From Paenibacillus massiliensis subsp. panacisoli DSM 21345 (GTDB lineage: Bacteria; Bacillota; Bacilli; Paenibacillales; Paenibacillaceae), in contig NZ_AUFO01000009.1 in NCBI RefSeq assembly GCF_000426545.1, forward strand, positions 124,001 to 188,000: a DNA stretch of 64,000 nt, written 5' to 3'. A program made the translations under genes and the position numbers. The stretch's first letter is position 1, and each line of letters starts with the position of its first letter. The notes beneath the pieces are model-generated. The model worked only from the letters and a program-made list of their open reading frames with translations. It did no database searches and was not told the origin of the DNA. Below, one piece after another: positions 1-8,153 of this stretch.

Positions 1-607
1 AAATACCAGGTGTCGAGAAAGGCGCCCCTCCAATGTATAGACTTTGGAGAGAATAGGCATCCTTCATCTGTTCGGTACGGAAATAGTCACCGATTACGCC
101 ACGCATGCTCTTGTAGGCCTTCAGCCTGCGCAGTAAGGATAGTCGTTCACGCGTAAAGAATGAGCGATAGCTCGGGAAATCCTGTTCGAGTATGGAAGCA
201 CGACCGGCTGGAAATAGCTCTGACATATCTGCCATGAATCGTCGAAAGCCAGCGGCCTCTCCTGGAAATATCTGCTCCAGCTCCTCTGCCTGATGCTCCG
301 TGTCTCTATACTTGGTCATGATTCGCCCATCGGCATAGTGGATGCGATAGAGTGGATCACAAGGTATAAAACGAAGGCTTTCGCGGCTCATACCCGCTTG
401 CTCCAGGATCTCGTGAATAACCTCAGGCAACAACACAATCGTAGGCCCTTGATCGATCTGGTAGTGACCATCCGATTCATAGGCAATTCGGCCCCCAAGA
501 CGATCAGACCGCTCATACACGGTAACCTCGTAGCCTCTATGACTTAGCAACAATGCACTGGTCAATCCGCCAATGCCTGATCCAACAACCGCTATACGTT
601 TGCTCAT
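1..607 (-). CDS. Second carotenoid (phytoene/diapophytoene-type) desaturase or oxygenase, 3' end cut by window edge
   Basis: About 202 codons are visible, reading from ATG at 607 leftward off the window. The N-terminus MSKRIAVVGSGIGGLTSALL is a Rossmann FAD-binding motif (GxGxxG), followed by VYERSDRLGGR, the second dinucleotide-binding signature of CrtI/CrtN-type amine oxidases. Its start ATG overlaps the stop of the upstream desaturase as ATGA (604-607), so the two are translationally coupled. In Firmicutes such pairs (CrtN with CrtNb/CrtP) desaturate and then oxidise C30 carotenoids; which step this copy catalyses cannot be decided from the visible part. It is membrane-associated by family expectation. 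The same predicted CarH operator upstream of the pair should control it. Not a truncation in the genome as far as can be seen, only by the window. Confidence 0.85.
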   Translation of the reverse strand, partial: MSKRIAVVGSGIGGLTSALLLSHRGYEVTVYERSDRLGGRIAYESDGHYQIDQGPTIVLLPEVIHEILEQAGMSRESLRFIPCDPLYRIHYADGRIMTKYRDTEHQAEELEQIFPGEAAGFRRFMADMSELFPAGRASILEQDFPSYRSFFTRERLSLLRRLKAYKSMRGVIGDYFRTEQMKDAYSLQSLYIGGAPFSTPGI

Positions 608-2154
608 AAGCTCTGCCTCGTATCTGCTGCACTGTGCATGACGGTAGTGCGATGTCTATGACGCCGATCCTCGCGCTCGATCAGATCCACGCTAATACGG
701 GCAGACTCGAAGATGGTCGGCAGGCCGCTTCCCGGATGCGTACCCCCTCCAGCCAGCCATACTCCCTCTACTTCCTCGAATCGGTTGTGTGGTCGCAGTG
801 CCATCATTTGTCCCAGATTATGCGCGAGGTTGAAGGTTGCTCCTTTATAGACATCCAGCTCGTTCTGCCACTCCAGCGGGGTCATATGATGGGCCACCTC
901 GATCCGAGTCCGAAGATCGGCGAGCGCAGGAATGCGCTCCAGTCGAGCTAGCAGCTTTTCCAATACAGCGTCCCGTTCCCGGTCCCAGTCTACATCCGCT
1001 CCGAGATTCGGGACGGGCATCAATACATAGAGTGAAGACTTGCCAGCAGGAGCCAGCGTCGGGTCGAGCAGTGATGGATTGTGCACATAGATCGAAGGAT
1101 CTTCCGAGAGCCGCATATGCTTGGTAATGTCATCGACATTCTGGCGATAGTCCTCTGCAAAATGAACCGAATGGTGGGGAAGATCCACTGTGCCTTTAAT
1201 GCCTAGATACAGCATCACGGTCGAGAGTGAGAATTTCTTGCGTTCCATATGAGCTGGCGTGTACTTCCTCAGTACTCCAGGAGCGAACAGCTTCGTTACC
1301 GCCGTACCAAAATCAGCATTCACGACAACATGATCGGACTCCACTCGTTCTCCATTGTCCAGGATCAACCCGGTTGCTCTGCCCCGCTCTACTGTGACCT
1401 CCCGGACCCCGCAGCTGATATGAATAGCCCCTCCATACTCCTGGATGACCTTAGCCATAGCATCAAAGAGTGCATGCACACCCCCAATCGGGTGATAGAG
1501 ACCATAACGGTGCTCCATGAAGGACAGGATGGTGAAGGTGCCCGGACATTCCCACGGAGACATCCCCAAATATTTCGACTGAAAGGTGAAGGCCCAGCGA
1601 AGACGCTCATCCGTGAAGTATTTGGACAGCCGTCCGTAGACTGTATCGAGCGCATGCAACCTCGGCAGAGCGCGCAGCAGATCTGATCGCAGATAGTCGG
1701 TCCAGCCCGTGAAAGGTCTTCGTAGCAGAGGCGAGACACGGTCGAACTTCAACTGCTCCTCATGCATGAACCGCCTGTAGCCTTCCCCGTTACCCGGGAA
1801 CAGCTTCTCAATCTGTGCGACAGTCTGCTCCAGATCAGATGATGGTGTGAATACGGTATTTCCGAAATGCAAAGCATACAGAGGGTCGAGTCTCTTCAAA
1901 TCCACATAATCATGGACAGAGCGCCCGGCTGCTTCAAACAGCTCTTCCAATAAGGATGGCATCATCAAAAAAGTGGCTCCGCGGTCAAAGCGGTATTCCC
2001 CCAGCTCCAGCCGGGAGGAACGACCACCGATGCGCGGCTGCTTCTCATACACATCGACATGATATCCCTTAGCGGCCAACAGCATGGCAGCGGCGAGGCC
2101 CCCCGGACCTGCGCCAATCACCGAGACACGTGTTGTGGAGTGATCCTTGCTCAT
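604..2154 (-). CDS. crtN: Carotenoid desaturase (CrtI/CrtN family)
   Basis: 516-residue FAD-dependent desaturase. VSVIGAGPGGLAAAMLLAAK is the FAD Rossmann fold, VYEKQPRIGGRSSRLELG the adjoining motif, and near the C-terminus AGGGTHPGSGLPTIFESA is the hallmark of bacterial phytoene/diapophytoene desaturases. These enzymes introduce double bonds into C30 or C40 phytoene, giving coloured carotenoids. The ATG at 2154 is chosen because AAGGGAG lies about 6 bases upstream; the frame stays open to 2256 without another good ribosome site. It is first of a two-gene unit with the overlapping desaturase. The upstream region carries four 11-bp-spaced repeats that look like a CarH operator, so expression is probably light-induced. 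The symbol is by family; C30 versus C40 substrate is not resolved, and no phytoene synthase gene is in view. Confidence 0.88.
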   Translation of the reverse strand: MSKDHSTTRVSVIGAGPGGLAAAMLLAAKGYHVDVYEKQPRIGGRSSRLELGEYRFDRGATFLMMPSLLEELFEAAGRSVHDYVDLKRLDPLYALHFGNTVFTPSSDLEQTVAQIEKLFPGNGEGYRRFMHEEQLKFDRVSPLLRRPFTGWTDYLRSDLLRALPRLHALDTVYGRLSKYFTDERLRWAFTFQSKYLGMSPWECPGTFTILSFMEHRYGLYHPIGGVHALFDAMAKVIQEYGGAIHISCGVREVTVERGRATGLILDNGERVESDHVVVNADFGTAVTKLFAPGVLRKYTPAHMERKKFSLSTVMLYLGIKGTVDLPHHSVHFAEDYRQNVDDITKHMRLSEDPSIYVHNPSLLDPTLAPAGKSSLYVLMPVPNLGADVDWDRERDAVLEKLLARLERIPALADLRTRIEVAHHMTPLEWQNELDVYKGATFNLAHNLGQMMALRPHNRFEEVEGVWLAGGGTHPGSGLPTIFESARISVDLIEREDRRHRHRTTVMHSAADTRQSL

Positions 2155-2238
2155 CGCGTACTCCCTTCGCATTACAAGCTTTTTATAATGATTATTAAAC
2201 AGCTCGAACGGATACAACTCCGTTCTGTACAAAATAAG

Positions 2239-2277
2239 TATACAAACCTTATACAATCATAATACGAATTTTATACA
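2239..2277 (-). promoter_or_regulatory. Predicted CarH operator of the desaturase genes (four 11-bp direct repeats)
   Basis: TATACA begins at 2239, 2250 and 2272, with a degenerate AATACG at 2261, so the four units sit at exact 11-bp steps. CarH of Thermus is known to bind tandem direct repeats with 11-bp spacing. A candidate promoter for the desaturases (TTTTCA at 2282-2287, 17-bp spacer, TATTAT at 2259-2264, reading leftward) has its -10 box inside the array, fitting repression by occlusion. A further TGTACA at 2226 is out of phase (13 bp). Operator assignment is inference from architecture and neighbouring gene. Confidence 0.7.
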
Positions 2278-2330
2278 GAAATGAAAAGAGAATAATTTTA
2301 ACTATTTATCAAACGTTCACAAGTCAGATA

Positions 2331-3227
2331 TCAGATATCTGAGAATTTCGTGCCGAACCATTCCTGCCAGTCATCAGGGTGCTGCTTCACAATCCACTGC
2401 GGGTAGCGGGGTGCTGTCGCTTGTTCATAGCCTTTACCGCCTAGAATAAAGTCAAGAGAGGGATGCTGCTTGTGCAGTTGTTGAACCATCTGATCCGCCT
2501 GTACGACACGCTCTACTCCGGTTACAGACATGCAGATAAGTTCAACGTGCTGATCTGAGATCAACGCTCGCAATCCATCGAGTGGTGTATTCGCACCCAG
2601 GTAGAGTACGTCTACTCCTTTCTTGCGAAGAAACAGGGCGAACTGAAGCAGCCCAACCTGATGGTGCTCGCCCTCTGGACAGATGGCCAGCGCCTTTGGA
2701 TAGCGGGTGTTAACCGGAAACAGATAGAAGAATTGATAGAAACGCTGCGAGATGAGCTGAGTAATAAAATGCTCCTGAGCCACTGTCGCCCTGCCCTGCT
2801 CCCAATCGTCTCCGACCCGAATGAGGATGGTAGATAGCACTCTGTAGAACATGGCATCATAGCCATGCATCGTGAATCCCATATCAATCATGGAGTGCCC
2901 CTGCGCCGCATCGAACCGAAGCAATACCTGGTAGATCCGCTCTGCGAGATCACTATACGAGTCCTGGGCCATGTGCTCCATGGTGGGGTGAAGGCTCTCG
3001 CTCTGCTGCTTGCGCGATTTCAGCTGCTTAACAGCCTGAGAGATGGGAGCGTCATGAGTCTCTACCTGCTCCTTGAGCCACCGCAGGTCGTTGACATCCT
3101 CTATGCTATAAGTGCGGTATCCGGTCTCGGTTCGCTGCGGCTGCACCGCTCCGTATCTATTCTCCCAGGCGCGAAGTGTGACGGAGGGAATACCCAGCAT
3201 GGCAGACACCTGTCGAATCGTGTACAT
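2331..3227 (-). CDS. carH: MerR-type, B12-binding photoreceptor repressor (CarH/LitR family)
   Basis: 298 residues. Residues 1-70 form a MerR winged helix (MYTIRQVSAMLGIPSVTLRA...). The middle is a helical bundle, and the rest a Rossmann-type cobalamin domain. Two hallmarks are present: W142 followed by nine residues and E152-H153 (the Wx9EH motif that caps adenosylcobalamin in CarH) and E187-x-H189-xx-G192, the ExHxxG motif whose His ligates cobalt. In the known system the AdoCbl-bound tetramer represses carotenoid genes in the dark and light breaks the Co-C bond to release DNA. The gene sits next to two desaturase genes, and 11-bp repeat operators flank both transcription units. ATG 3227 has GGTG about 6 bases upstream; TTG 3245 or GTGs between are alternatives. 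The enzyme-type B12 use (a metH-like reaction) is unlikely because the DNA-binding domain is intact. Confidence 0.88.
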   Translation of the reverse strand: MYTIRQVSAMLGIPSVTLRAWENRYGAVQPQRTETGYRTYSIEDVNDLRWLKEQVETHDAPISQAVKQLKSRKQQSESLHPTMEHMAQDSYSDLAERIYQVLLRFDAAQGHSMIDMGFTMHGYDAMFYRVLSTILIRVGDDWEQGRATVAQEHFITQLISQRFYQFFYLFPVNTRYPKALAICPEGEHHQVGLLQFALFLRKKGVDVLYLGANTPLDGLRALISDQHVELICMSVTGVERVVQADQMVQQLHKQHPSLDFILGGKGYEQATAPRYPQWIVKQHPDDWQEWFGTKFSDI

Positions 3228-3359
3228 CCTGTTCACCACTTTCAATCATTTCAAGAAGAAAATTTACACGGTCCTCTCTGCTCTTGAGTAAAAAAGGAGT
3301 TGGACTTCCGTACTGAATACTCCGTATCAGGACATCAGCGTTCACACGAAAAGGAACCT

Positions 3360-3387
3360 TATACAAACAATATACGGCGATTATACA
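3360..3387 (-). promoter_or_regulatory. Predicted CarH operator between carH and the PLD-like gene (three 11-bp direct repeats)
   Basis: TATACA at 3360, TATACG at 3371 and TATACA at 3382 are spaced exactly 11 bp, in the same orientation as the array at 2239. A leftward promoter for carH (TCGACA at 3403-3408, 17-bp spacer, TATAAT at 3380-3385) overlaps the third repeat, suggesting autorepression. A rightward TGTAAAAT at 3390-3397 could be an extended -10 for the PLD-like gene. The repeats are seen directly; the protein that binds them is inferred. Confidence 0.7.
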
Positions 3388-3482
3388 CCTGTAAAATCCG
3401 AATGTCGATGCATTTGCTGTGCGTCACTCTGACACTGATGGCGTTAAATAGGAGCATGGAAGATAAGGGGGATGGAACGCAC

Positions 3483-4976
3483 ATGCAATCTTCACAACTA
3501 AAGGCAGGCTCCTTCAAGAATCAAGCAGGAAAGTTCCTTCGCAAGCATCCAGTAGTATGCACTCTGGTGGGACTATGCCTATGGCTAGGGGCTGTGATGC
3601 TATATCAAACGAATAAGCCGTTGCCTGCGGGAATCTCTTACGAGAGTGAACTATACCACACGGATGACATCCGCTTCTGGACAGACCTGACCTATCCCTC
3701 GGCAGAAGGCAAGCTCACCCAGGAGGCACAGATTACAGACCGCATATTGCAGATCGTCGATGAAGCTGAGCAATTTCTCGTCATTGATATGTTCCTGTTC
3801 AACGGCTATACACATAGTGATCAGCACTTCCCGTTAGTAAGCGCCCAGCTCACGAAGGCTTTAATTGATAAAAAAACAGAACGCCCACAAATGGACATTC
3901 TGTTCCTTACGGATGAAATTAATACCAACTATCACTCGGGTCCCAATTCGCTACTGACCCGTCTGCAGCAGGCGGGCATTCGTGTCGTGCAGACAAATGT
4001 TGATCCGCTAAGGGATTCTACACCGCTGTACTCCGCCGTCTGGCGCACCTTTTTTCAATGGTTCGGTCAGCAAGGCACCGGATGGCTGCCCAACCTAATG
4101 GCAGATGAGGGGCCTAAGATGACGGCCAGATCTTACCTTAAGCTACTAAATGTGAAGGCCAATCATCGCAAGCTGGTCGCCAGCGAGAAGAGCGCCTTAA
4201 TTTCCTCAGGCAATGTCCATGACGCAAGCGCCTATCATTCGAATATGGCACTGGAGGTAAGCGGCCCCATCATCGCAGAGATCATTGAGAGTGAGCAAGC
4301 TGTGCTGCGCCTATCCGGTGAGTCTCCTTTTCCAGACGTTCAATCACAGCTACAGCAGATAACCTCCCCTGACCAGGGCTTGTACCAGATGAAGTATCTG
4401 ACCGAAGGGAAGGTCTGTCAGGAAGTATTACGAATGATTCAGGAAACGGATAAAGGAGATACCATTCACATGGGCATGTTCTATCTGGCGGATAGAGCGG
4501 TCTTGAAATCACTGCTGGAAGCTGATCGCCGCGATGTCAAGGTGCAGCTGCTGCTGGACCCGAATGAAAATGCCTTCGGACAGGAGAAGGTCGGTATCCC
4601 GAATCGCCCTGTAGCGGATGAATTAAATGAAAAATCGAACGGTAGCATCCAGATTCGGTGGTATAACACCACGTTTGAGCAGTATCATACGAAAATGATG
4701 TATATCGCCAAGGCTCAGGGTCCCCACTTAATCGTTGGAGGCTCCACTAATTTCACCAAGCGGAATCTGAAAGATCTGAACCTGGAGAATGAGCTATGGG
4801 TAGCTGCTCCTGGCGATAGTCCTCTGGCCATTCAGGTTCGTGATTATTTCGACCGTATCTGGAATAACCGCGATGCTGAGTACAGTCTTGCCCTTGAAGC
4901 CTATCTCGAGGATACGGTGTTCCTCAAGGATATCGTGTATCATTTGCAGAATATACTGGGCTTTACCACGTTCTAA
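3483..4976 (+). CDS. Membrane-anchored phospholipase D-like protein
   Basis: About 497 residues. One N-terminal membrane segment (near VVCTLVGLCLWLGAVML) is followed by a large extracytoplasmic domain. Two PLD-type HxK motifs are visible: NHRKLVASEKSAL...SSGN in the first half and YHTKMMYIA...GGSTNFTKRNL in the second, each with the following small-residue/Asn element of the HKD fold; the Asp of the classic HxKx4D is not conserved in either, so activity is uncertain. The family hydrolyses or transfers phospholipid head groups, as in cardiolipin synthases, and a cardiolipin synthase gene lies convergently just downstream. Start is ATG 3483 with AAGGGGG 11 bases upstream; ATG 3456 is an alternative. 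It is divergent from carH and shares its operator region, so light/B12 control is likely. No gene name recognised. Confidence 0.75.
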   Translation: MQSSQLKAGSFKNQAGKFLRKHPVVCTLVGLCLWLGAVMLYQTNKPLPAGISYESELYHTDDIRFWTDLTYPSAEGKLTQEAQITDRILQIVDEAEQFLVIDMFLFNGYTHSDQHFPLVSAQLTKALIDKKTERPQMDILFLTDEINTNYHSGPNSLLTRLQQAGIRVVQTNVDPLRDSTPLYSAVWRTFFQWFGQQGTGWLPNLMADEGPKMTARSYLKLLNVKANHRKLVASEKSALISSGNVHDASAYHSNMALEVSGPIIAEIIESEQAVLRLSGESPFPDVQSQLQQITSPDQGLYQMKYLTEGKVCQEVLRMIQETDKGDTIHMGMFYLADRAVLKSLLEADRRDVKVQLLLDPNENAFGQEKVGIPNRPVADELNEKSNGSIQIRWYNTTFEQYHTKMMYIAKAQGPHLIVGGSTNFTKRNLKDLNLENELWVAAPGDSPLAIQVRDYFDRIWNNRDAEYSLALEAYLEDTVFLKDIVYHLQNILGFTTF

Positions 4977-5009
4977 TGCTCTCTAGGCTCTAGCTGTCTT
5001 CCTTGGCAG

Positions 5010-6779
5010 TTACAGCAGTGGAGATAGCAGCCTTGCAGCTGATTCCAGCACACGCTTGGTAATGCGCTTGTTCATGAACTCCTCATGGACGATCTCCTTC
5101 GTGTACTTAAGATCCCGTTCATAATCGTACACAATGCGGCGGACACTTTCCGTATCGACCAGTAGAGCGTTGACCTCGAAATTCAAATGGAAGCTGCGCA
5201 TGTCCATATTGGCCGTGCCGATCGTGGCCATCTCCCCATCAATAATGAGGAGCTTGGAATGGAGAAATCCGCGTTCATATTCATAGATCTTCGCCCCTAC
5301 CTCCAGTAAGGACGGAAAATACGAGTGTGATGCCAGGAAGGGCAGCCACTTATCAGGCTTGGCCGGGAATAGAAGCCTGACATCCAGTCCAGACAGGGCA
5401 GCCGTGCGCAGCGCAGTCAATATATCCTGATCCGGTATGAAATACGGCGTGGCGATCCAGACAGACTTGCGGGCTGACGTAATCATGGCGAAGAATATAT
5501 TCTTCAGTGCCCGCCGCTCGTTATCCGGGCCGCTGGCAATAATCTGAATGGCGCCATCCCCGCGATGCTCCATATCAGGAGACAGGTACTCTGGCTCCAG
5601 AATCTTCTGATCAGTCATATGCAGCCAATCCTGCAGGAAAATAATCTGCAGGGTGCGCACAGCTTCACCTTTGACGATCATATGTGTATCGCGCCAGAAA
5701 CCATATGCCTTGTTACGACTAAGGTACTCGTCCCCTACATTCAGACCACCAATGAAGCCTGTAGTACCGTCGATCACTACAATTTTACGGTGATTCCGAT
5801 AATTGACTCGACTGGAGAAGAAGAGAATCTTGGCTCCCCCATAGGCCACGACCTCAATACCCGCCTGCTTCATTTCCCGCAGGAATGCCTTCGATAACTG
5901 GATGCTGCCGACGGCATCGTACATGAACCGTACTTTCACACCATCCTTGGCCTTCGCAATCAGAATCTGCTGAATGCTAGTCCCGATATCATCATCTCGG
6001 AAAATATAATATTCCATATGGATATGGTGCTCGGCCTTCTGCAGCTCCTCCAGGAGCGTCGAGAAGGTCTCTTCACCATTGGTGAGCACCCGTGTCTCGG
6101 AGTTAAAGGATACCGGCGAGCGGGCCAGACGCCGTGACAGCTGGAGCAGCTGGCGTTGATTCTCGCTGAACCGTGTCAGCTCCTGCTCCTTACGCAATGC
6201 ATAGTTATCGATTCGCTCATAGGCCTCCTGATCCAGGAGCGCCTTTTTATTGTATTTACGACGCTTGAATACATTTTGCCCGAACAAGAAATACAGTGGA
6301 AGTCCTACAATCGGCAGTAACGCTAGCAGAAGAATCCATGACATCGTCGTCGACGGATTACGGTTCTCCATGAAGATAATCAAGCTAATCGAGATTACTG
6401 ACAAGGTGGAGAAAATACTGATGATTGTCCCTTCATTCGTACCGATAAAGCCAAACAGACCGAAATAATAGCTTACAAAAATAACGGCTGCAATCAAGAG
6501 TGCCAGTAGACCGCGTCTCATACTCATCCTCACTTCCGGTTGAAGGTCCGGTCCATTCGTGGCCTGTCCCTGCAGCACTACACCGGGGCATCCCCGGCAC
6601 TGCGGAACAGCCGACTCCTGCTGCTCATGGCACAGGTTGACCAACTTACATTGTACATGAATTAACGGGCACTTCCCAAGGAGGGTAGCATATTTTTTTT
6701 CATCCCTGATTTCTGTATGATGGATTTCTTCAAAATGGATAGCTTTATTATTTATTTTTTTATCGTTAGCTGGGCACAT
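5010..6779 (-). CDS. cls: Cardiolipin synthase with Cys-rich N-terminal extension
   Basis: Cardiolipin synthase joins two phosphatidylglycerol molecules in the membrane. The core has two transmembrane segments (RRGLLALLIAAVIFVSYYF and a second before GQNVFKRRKY) and two complete HKD motifs: NHRKIVVIDGTTGFIGGLN and HSKLLIIDGEMATIGTANMD. From ATG 6779 the protein is 589 residues; GGTGGTGA at 6787-6794 stands 7 bases before it. That adds about 86 residues before the usual start, carrying a cluster of five cysteines (CPLIHVQC, LCHEQ, CRGC) unlike normal Cls. An internal ATG at 6521 with GTGAGG 6 bases upstream would give a standard 503-residue enzyme, so two starts are possible. The frame between is open and AT-rich. 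The divergent TetR gene begins 76 bp away across a perfect palindrome, so shared control is plausible. Confidence 0.85.
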   Translation of the reverse strand: MCPANDKKINNKAIHFEEIHHTEIRDEKKYATLLGKCPLIHVQCKLVNLCHEQQESAVPQCRGCPGVVLQGQATNGPDLQPEVRMSMRRGLLALLIAAVIFVSYYFGLFGFIGTNEGTIISIFSTLSVISISLIIFMENRNPSTTMSWILLLALLPIVGLPLYFLFGQNVFKRRKYNKKALLDQEAYERIDNYALRKEQELTRFSENQRQLLQLSRRLARSPVSFNSETRVLTNGEETFSTLLEELQKAEHHIHMEYYIFRDDDIGTSIQQILIAKAKDGVKVRFMYDAVGSIQLSKAFLREMKQAGIEVVAYGGAKILFFSSRVNYRNHRKIVVIDGTTGFIGGLNVGDEYLSRNKAYGFWRDTHMIVKGEAVRTLQIIFLQDWLHMTDQKILEPEYLSPDMEHRGDGAIQIIASGPDNERRALKNIFFAMITSARKSVWIATPYFIPDQDILTALRTAALSGLDVRLLFPAKPDKWLPFLASHSYFPSLLEVGAKIYEYERGFLHSKLLIIDGEMATIGTANMDMRSFHLNFEVNALLVDTESVRRIVYDYERDLKYTKEIVHEEFMNKRITKRVLESAARLLSPLL

Positions 6780-6829
6780 AAGCTGTTCACCACCCACCTT
6801 GACATCTAACATATAACGTGAGATAGTTA

Positions 6830-6845
6830 CCTAACGATCGTTAGG
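6830..6845. promoter_or_regulatory. Probable TetR operator, perfect 16-bp palindrome
   Basis: CCTAACGATCGTTAGG reads the same on both strands, lies 10 bp before the TetR start and runs into its ribosome site (GGGAGG). TetR/QacR regulators bind such palindromes and usually repress themselves and adjacent efflux genes. It also lies in the promoter region of the divergent cls gene. Confidence 0.7.
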
Positions 6846-6855
6846 GAGGTTCAAA

Positions 6856-7443
6856 ATGACTCGTCTTCACACTATCAGGGATGCAGCATTATCCCAATTT
6901 GCCGAGCATGGCTATGAAGGCACTTCCCTTAGCGGGATCGCAGGTGCCGTCGGCATCAAGACCCCTTCTCTGTATGCCCATTATGCCAGCAAGGATGATC
7001 TTTTTCTTCAGGTGGTGCAGCATGCATTTCGTCTCGAGGAACGGCGAATCGTCAGCTATTTCTCGTCACATGCACACAAGACGCTGGAAGAGGTACTGTA
7101 TGGCTTTTTTGCCTGGATCGAGGGGGAATATCACAATTGCAGCACAGCGAAGTTTGTATTAAGAATGTCTTTCTTCCCTCCAGTGAATCTCACACAGCAG
7201 GTGATGGCTGTAGTGATTCCCTTTTATGCGAAGATGGAAAGACTACTTCAGTCCTACATGCTTCAGGCGGATGCCTCGCAGAAGTTGCTGCGCACATCCC
7301 CGGCCCAGGCAGCCTTGGCATTCACAACGATGGTTGATGGGACGATCGTGGATCTTTTATACGATGAGGGAAGAGCTTATAGACGACGTGTCGAGGCCGT
7401 ATGGCCGATTATGTGGCACGGAATGAGCATTGGAGAGGAGTAA
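6856..7443 (+). CDS. TetR/AcrR-family transcriptional regulator
   Basis: 195 residues. The N-terminal helix-turn-helix has the standard family layout: IRDAALSQFAEHGYEGTSLS, then VGIKTPSLYAHYASKDDLF. The C-terminal ligand domain is not diagnostic. ATG 6856 follows GGGAGG with good spacing. The gene overlaps nothing but is directly followed by the ykkC/ykkD efflux pair (8 bp to ykkC), so it most likely represses that operon in the absence of a toxic ligand, through the palindrome at 6830. Which compound it senses is unknown; quaternary amines or guanidinium-like cations are candidates from the transporters. Confidence 0.88.
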   Translation: MTRLHTIRDAALSQFAEHGYEGTSLSGIAGAVGIKTPSLYAHYASKDDLFLQVVQHAFRLEERRIVSYFSSHAHKTLEEVLYGFFAWIEGEYHNCSTAKFVLRMSFFPPVNLTQQVMAVVIPFYAKMERLLQSYMLQADASQKLLRTSPAQAALAFTTMVDGTIVDLLYDEGRAYRRRVEAVWPIMWHGMSIGEE

Positions 7444-7450
7444 CACAGAT

Positions 7451-7798
7451 ATGAGACGTGGCTGGATATATATATTTATAGGAGGTTTTCTGGAGATTGT
7501 CTGGGTATCCGGGCTTAAGCATGCTTCTACCGTTCTGGAGTGGCTTGTGACCGCAGTAGCGCTTGCTACCAGCTTTTATCTCATTTTACAGGCAGCTCGG
7601 AGGCTGCCGATCGGAACCGTCTATGCGGTATTTACCGGCTTGGGGACGGCAGGCACCGTGATGGCTGAGATGGTCATCTTCGGGGAGCCTTTCAGTTGGC
7701 CGAAGGTACTGCTGACCCTGCTGCTCCTATCCGGTATTATTGGCCTCAAGCTAGTTACAGACAGTGATTCAGTCAGTAGACAAGGGGGGACGGCGTGA
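7451..7798 (+). CDS. ykkC: Small multidrug resistance (SMR) protein, YkkC-like subunit
   Basis: 115 residues with four transmembrane helices and the SMR signature Glu in helix 1 (GGFLEIVWVSGLKHA). The run LPIGTVYAVFTGLGTAGTVM closely matches Bacillus subtilis YkkC as I remember it. SMR proteins are proton-driven exporters of cationic compounds and here act as a heterodimer with the next gene. ATG 7451 follows GGAGAGGAG about 10 bases upstream; that ribosome site lies inside the end of the TetR gene. Stop and next start overlap as TGATG at 7796-7800. In B. subtilis a guanidine riboswitch is linked to ykkC; none is visible here, a TetR regulator taking its place. Confidence 0.88.
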   Translation: MRRGWIYIFIGGFLEIVWVSGLKHASTVLEWLVTAVALATSFYLILQAARRLPIGTVYAVFTGLGTAGTVMAEMVIFGEPFSWPKVLLTLLLLSGIIGLKLVTDSDSVSRQGGTA

Positions 7799-8112
7799 TG
7801 GCATGGCTTGCATTATTGATTGCTGGTTGCGCGGAGATTACTGGTGTTATAGGCATGAAGGGCATTACGATGCGTAAAGGCTGGACCTCATATCTACTCA
7901 TGGCTGGATCGTTTGCAATAAGCTTCTCGCTACTGACCTACGCTATGCAGACGATCTCTATGGGAACAGCTTATGCTGTGTGGACCGGGATTGGCACGGT
8001 GGGCAGTGCCGTTGTAGGTATGCTGTTATTCGGCGAACCTAGTGAACGCAGACGGATTATTTTTATAGCGATGGTACTGTGCGGGGCTGTCGGGCTAAAG
8101 CTGGTATCCTGA
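7798..8112 (+). CDS. ykkD: Small multidrug resistance (SMR) protein, YkkD-like subunit
   Basis: 104 residues, four membrane helices, catalytic Glu in GCAEITGVIGMKG, and the stretch TISMGTAYAVWTGIGTVGSA matching B. subtilis YkkD from memory. It is the second half of an antiparallel heterodimeric cation exporter. ATG 7798 shares its A with the ykkC stop; AGGGGGGA is about 7 bases upstream. GTG 7795 is a less likely start. The pair is almost certainly co-transcribed with the TetR gene. Confidence 0.88.
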   Translation: MAWLALLIAGCAEITGVIGMKGITMRKGWTSYLLMAGSFAISFSLLTYAMQTISMGTAYAVWTGIGTVGSAVVGMLLFGEPSERRRIIFIAMVLCGAVGLKLVS

Positions 8113-8153
8113 TCTCTTCACCATAACCAAGACCAGCTCTGAGGAGGCTCGAT

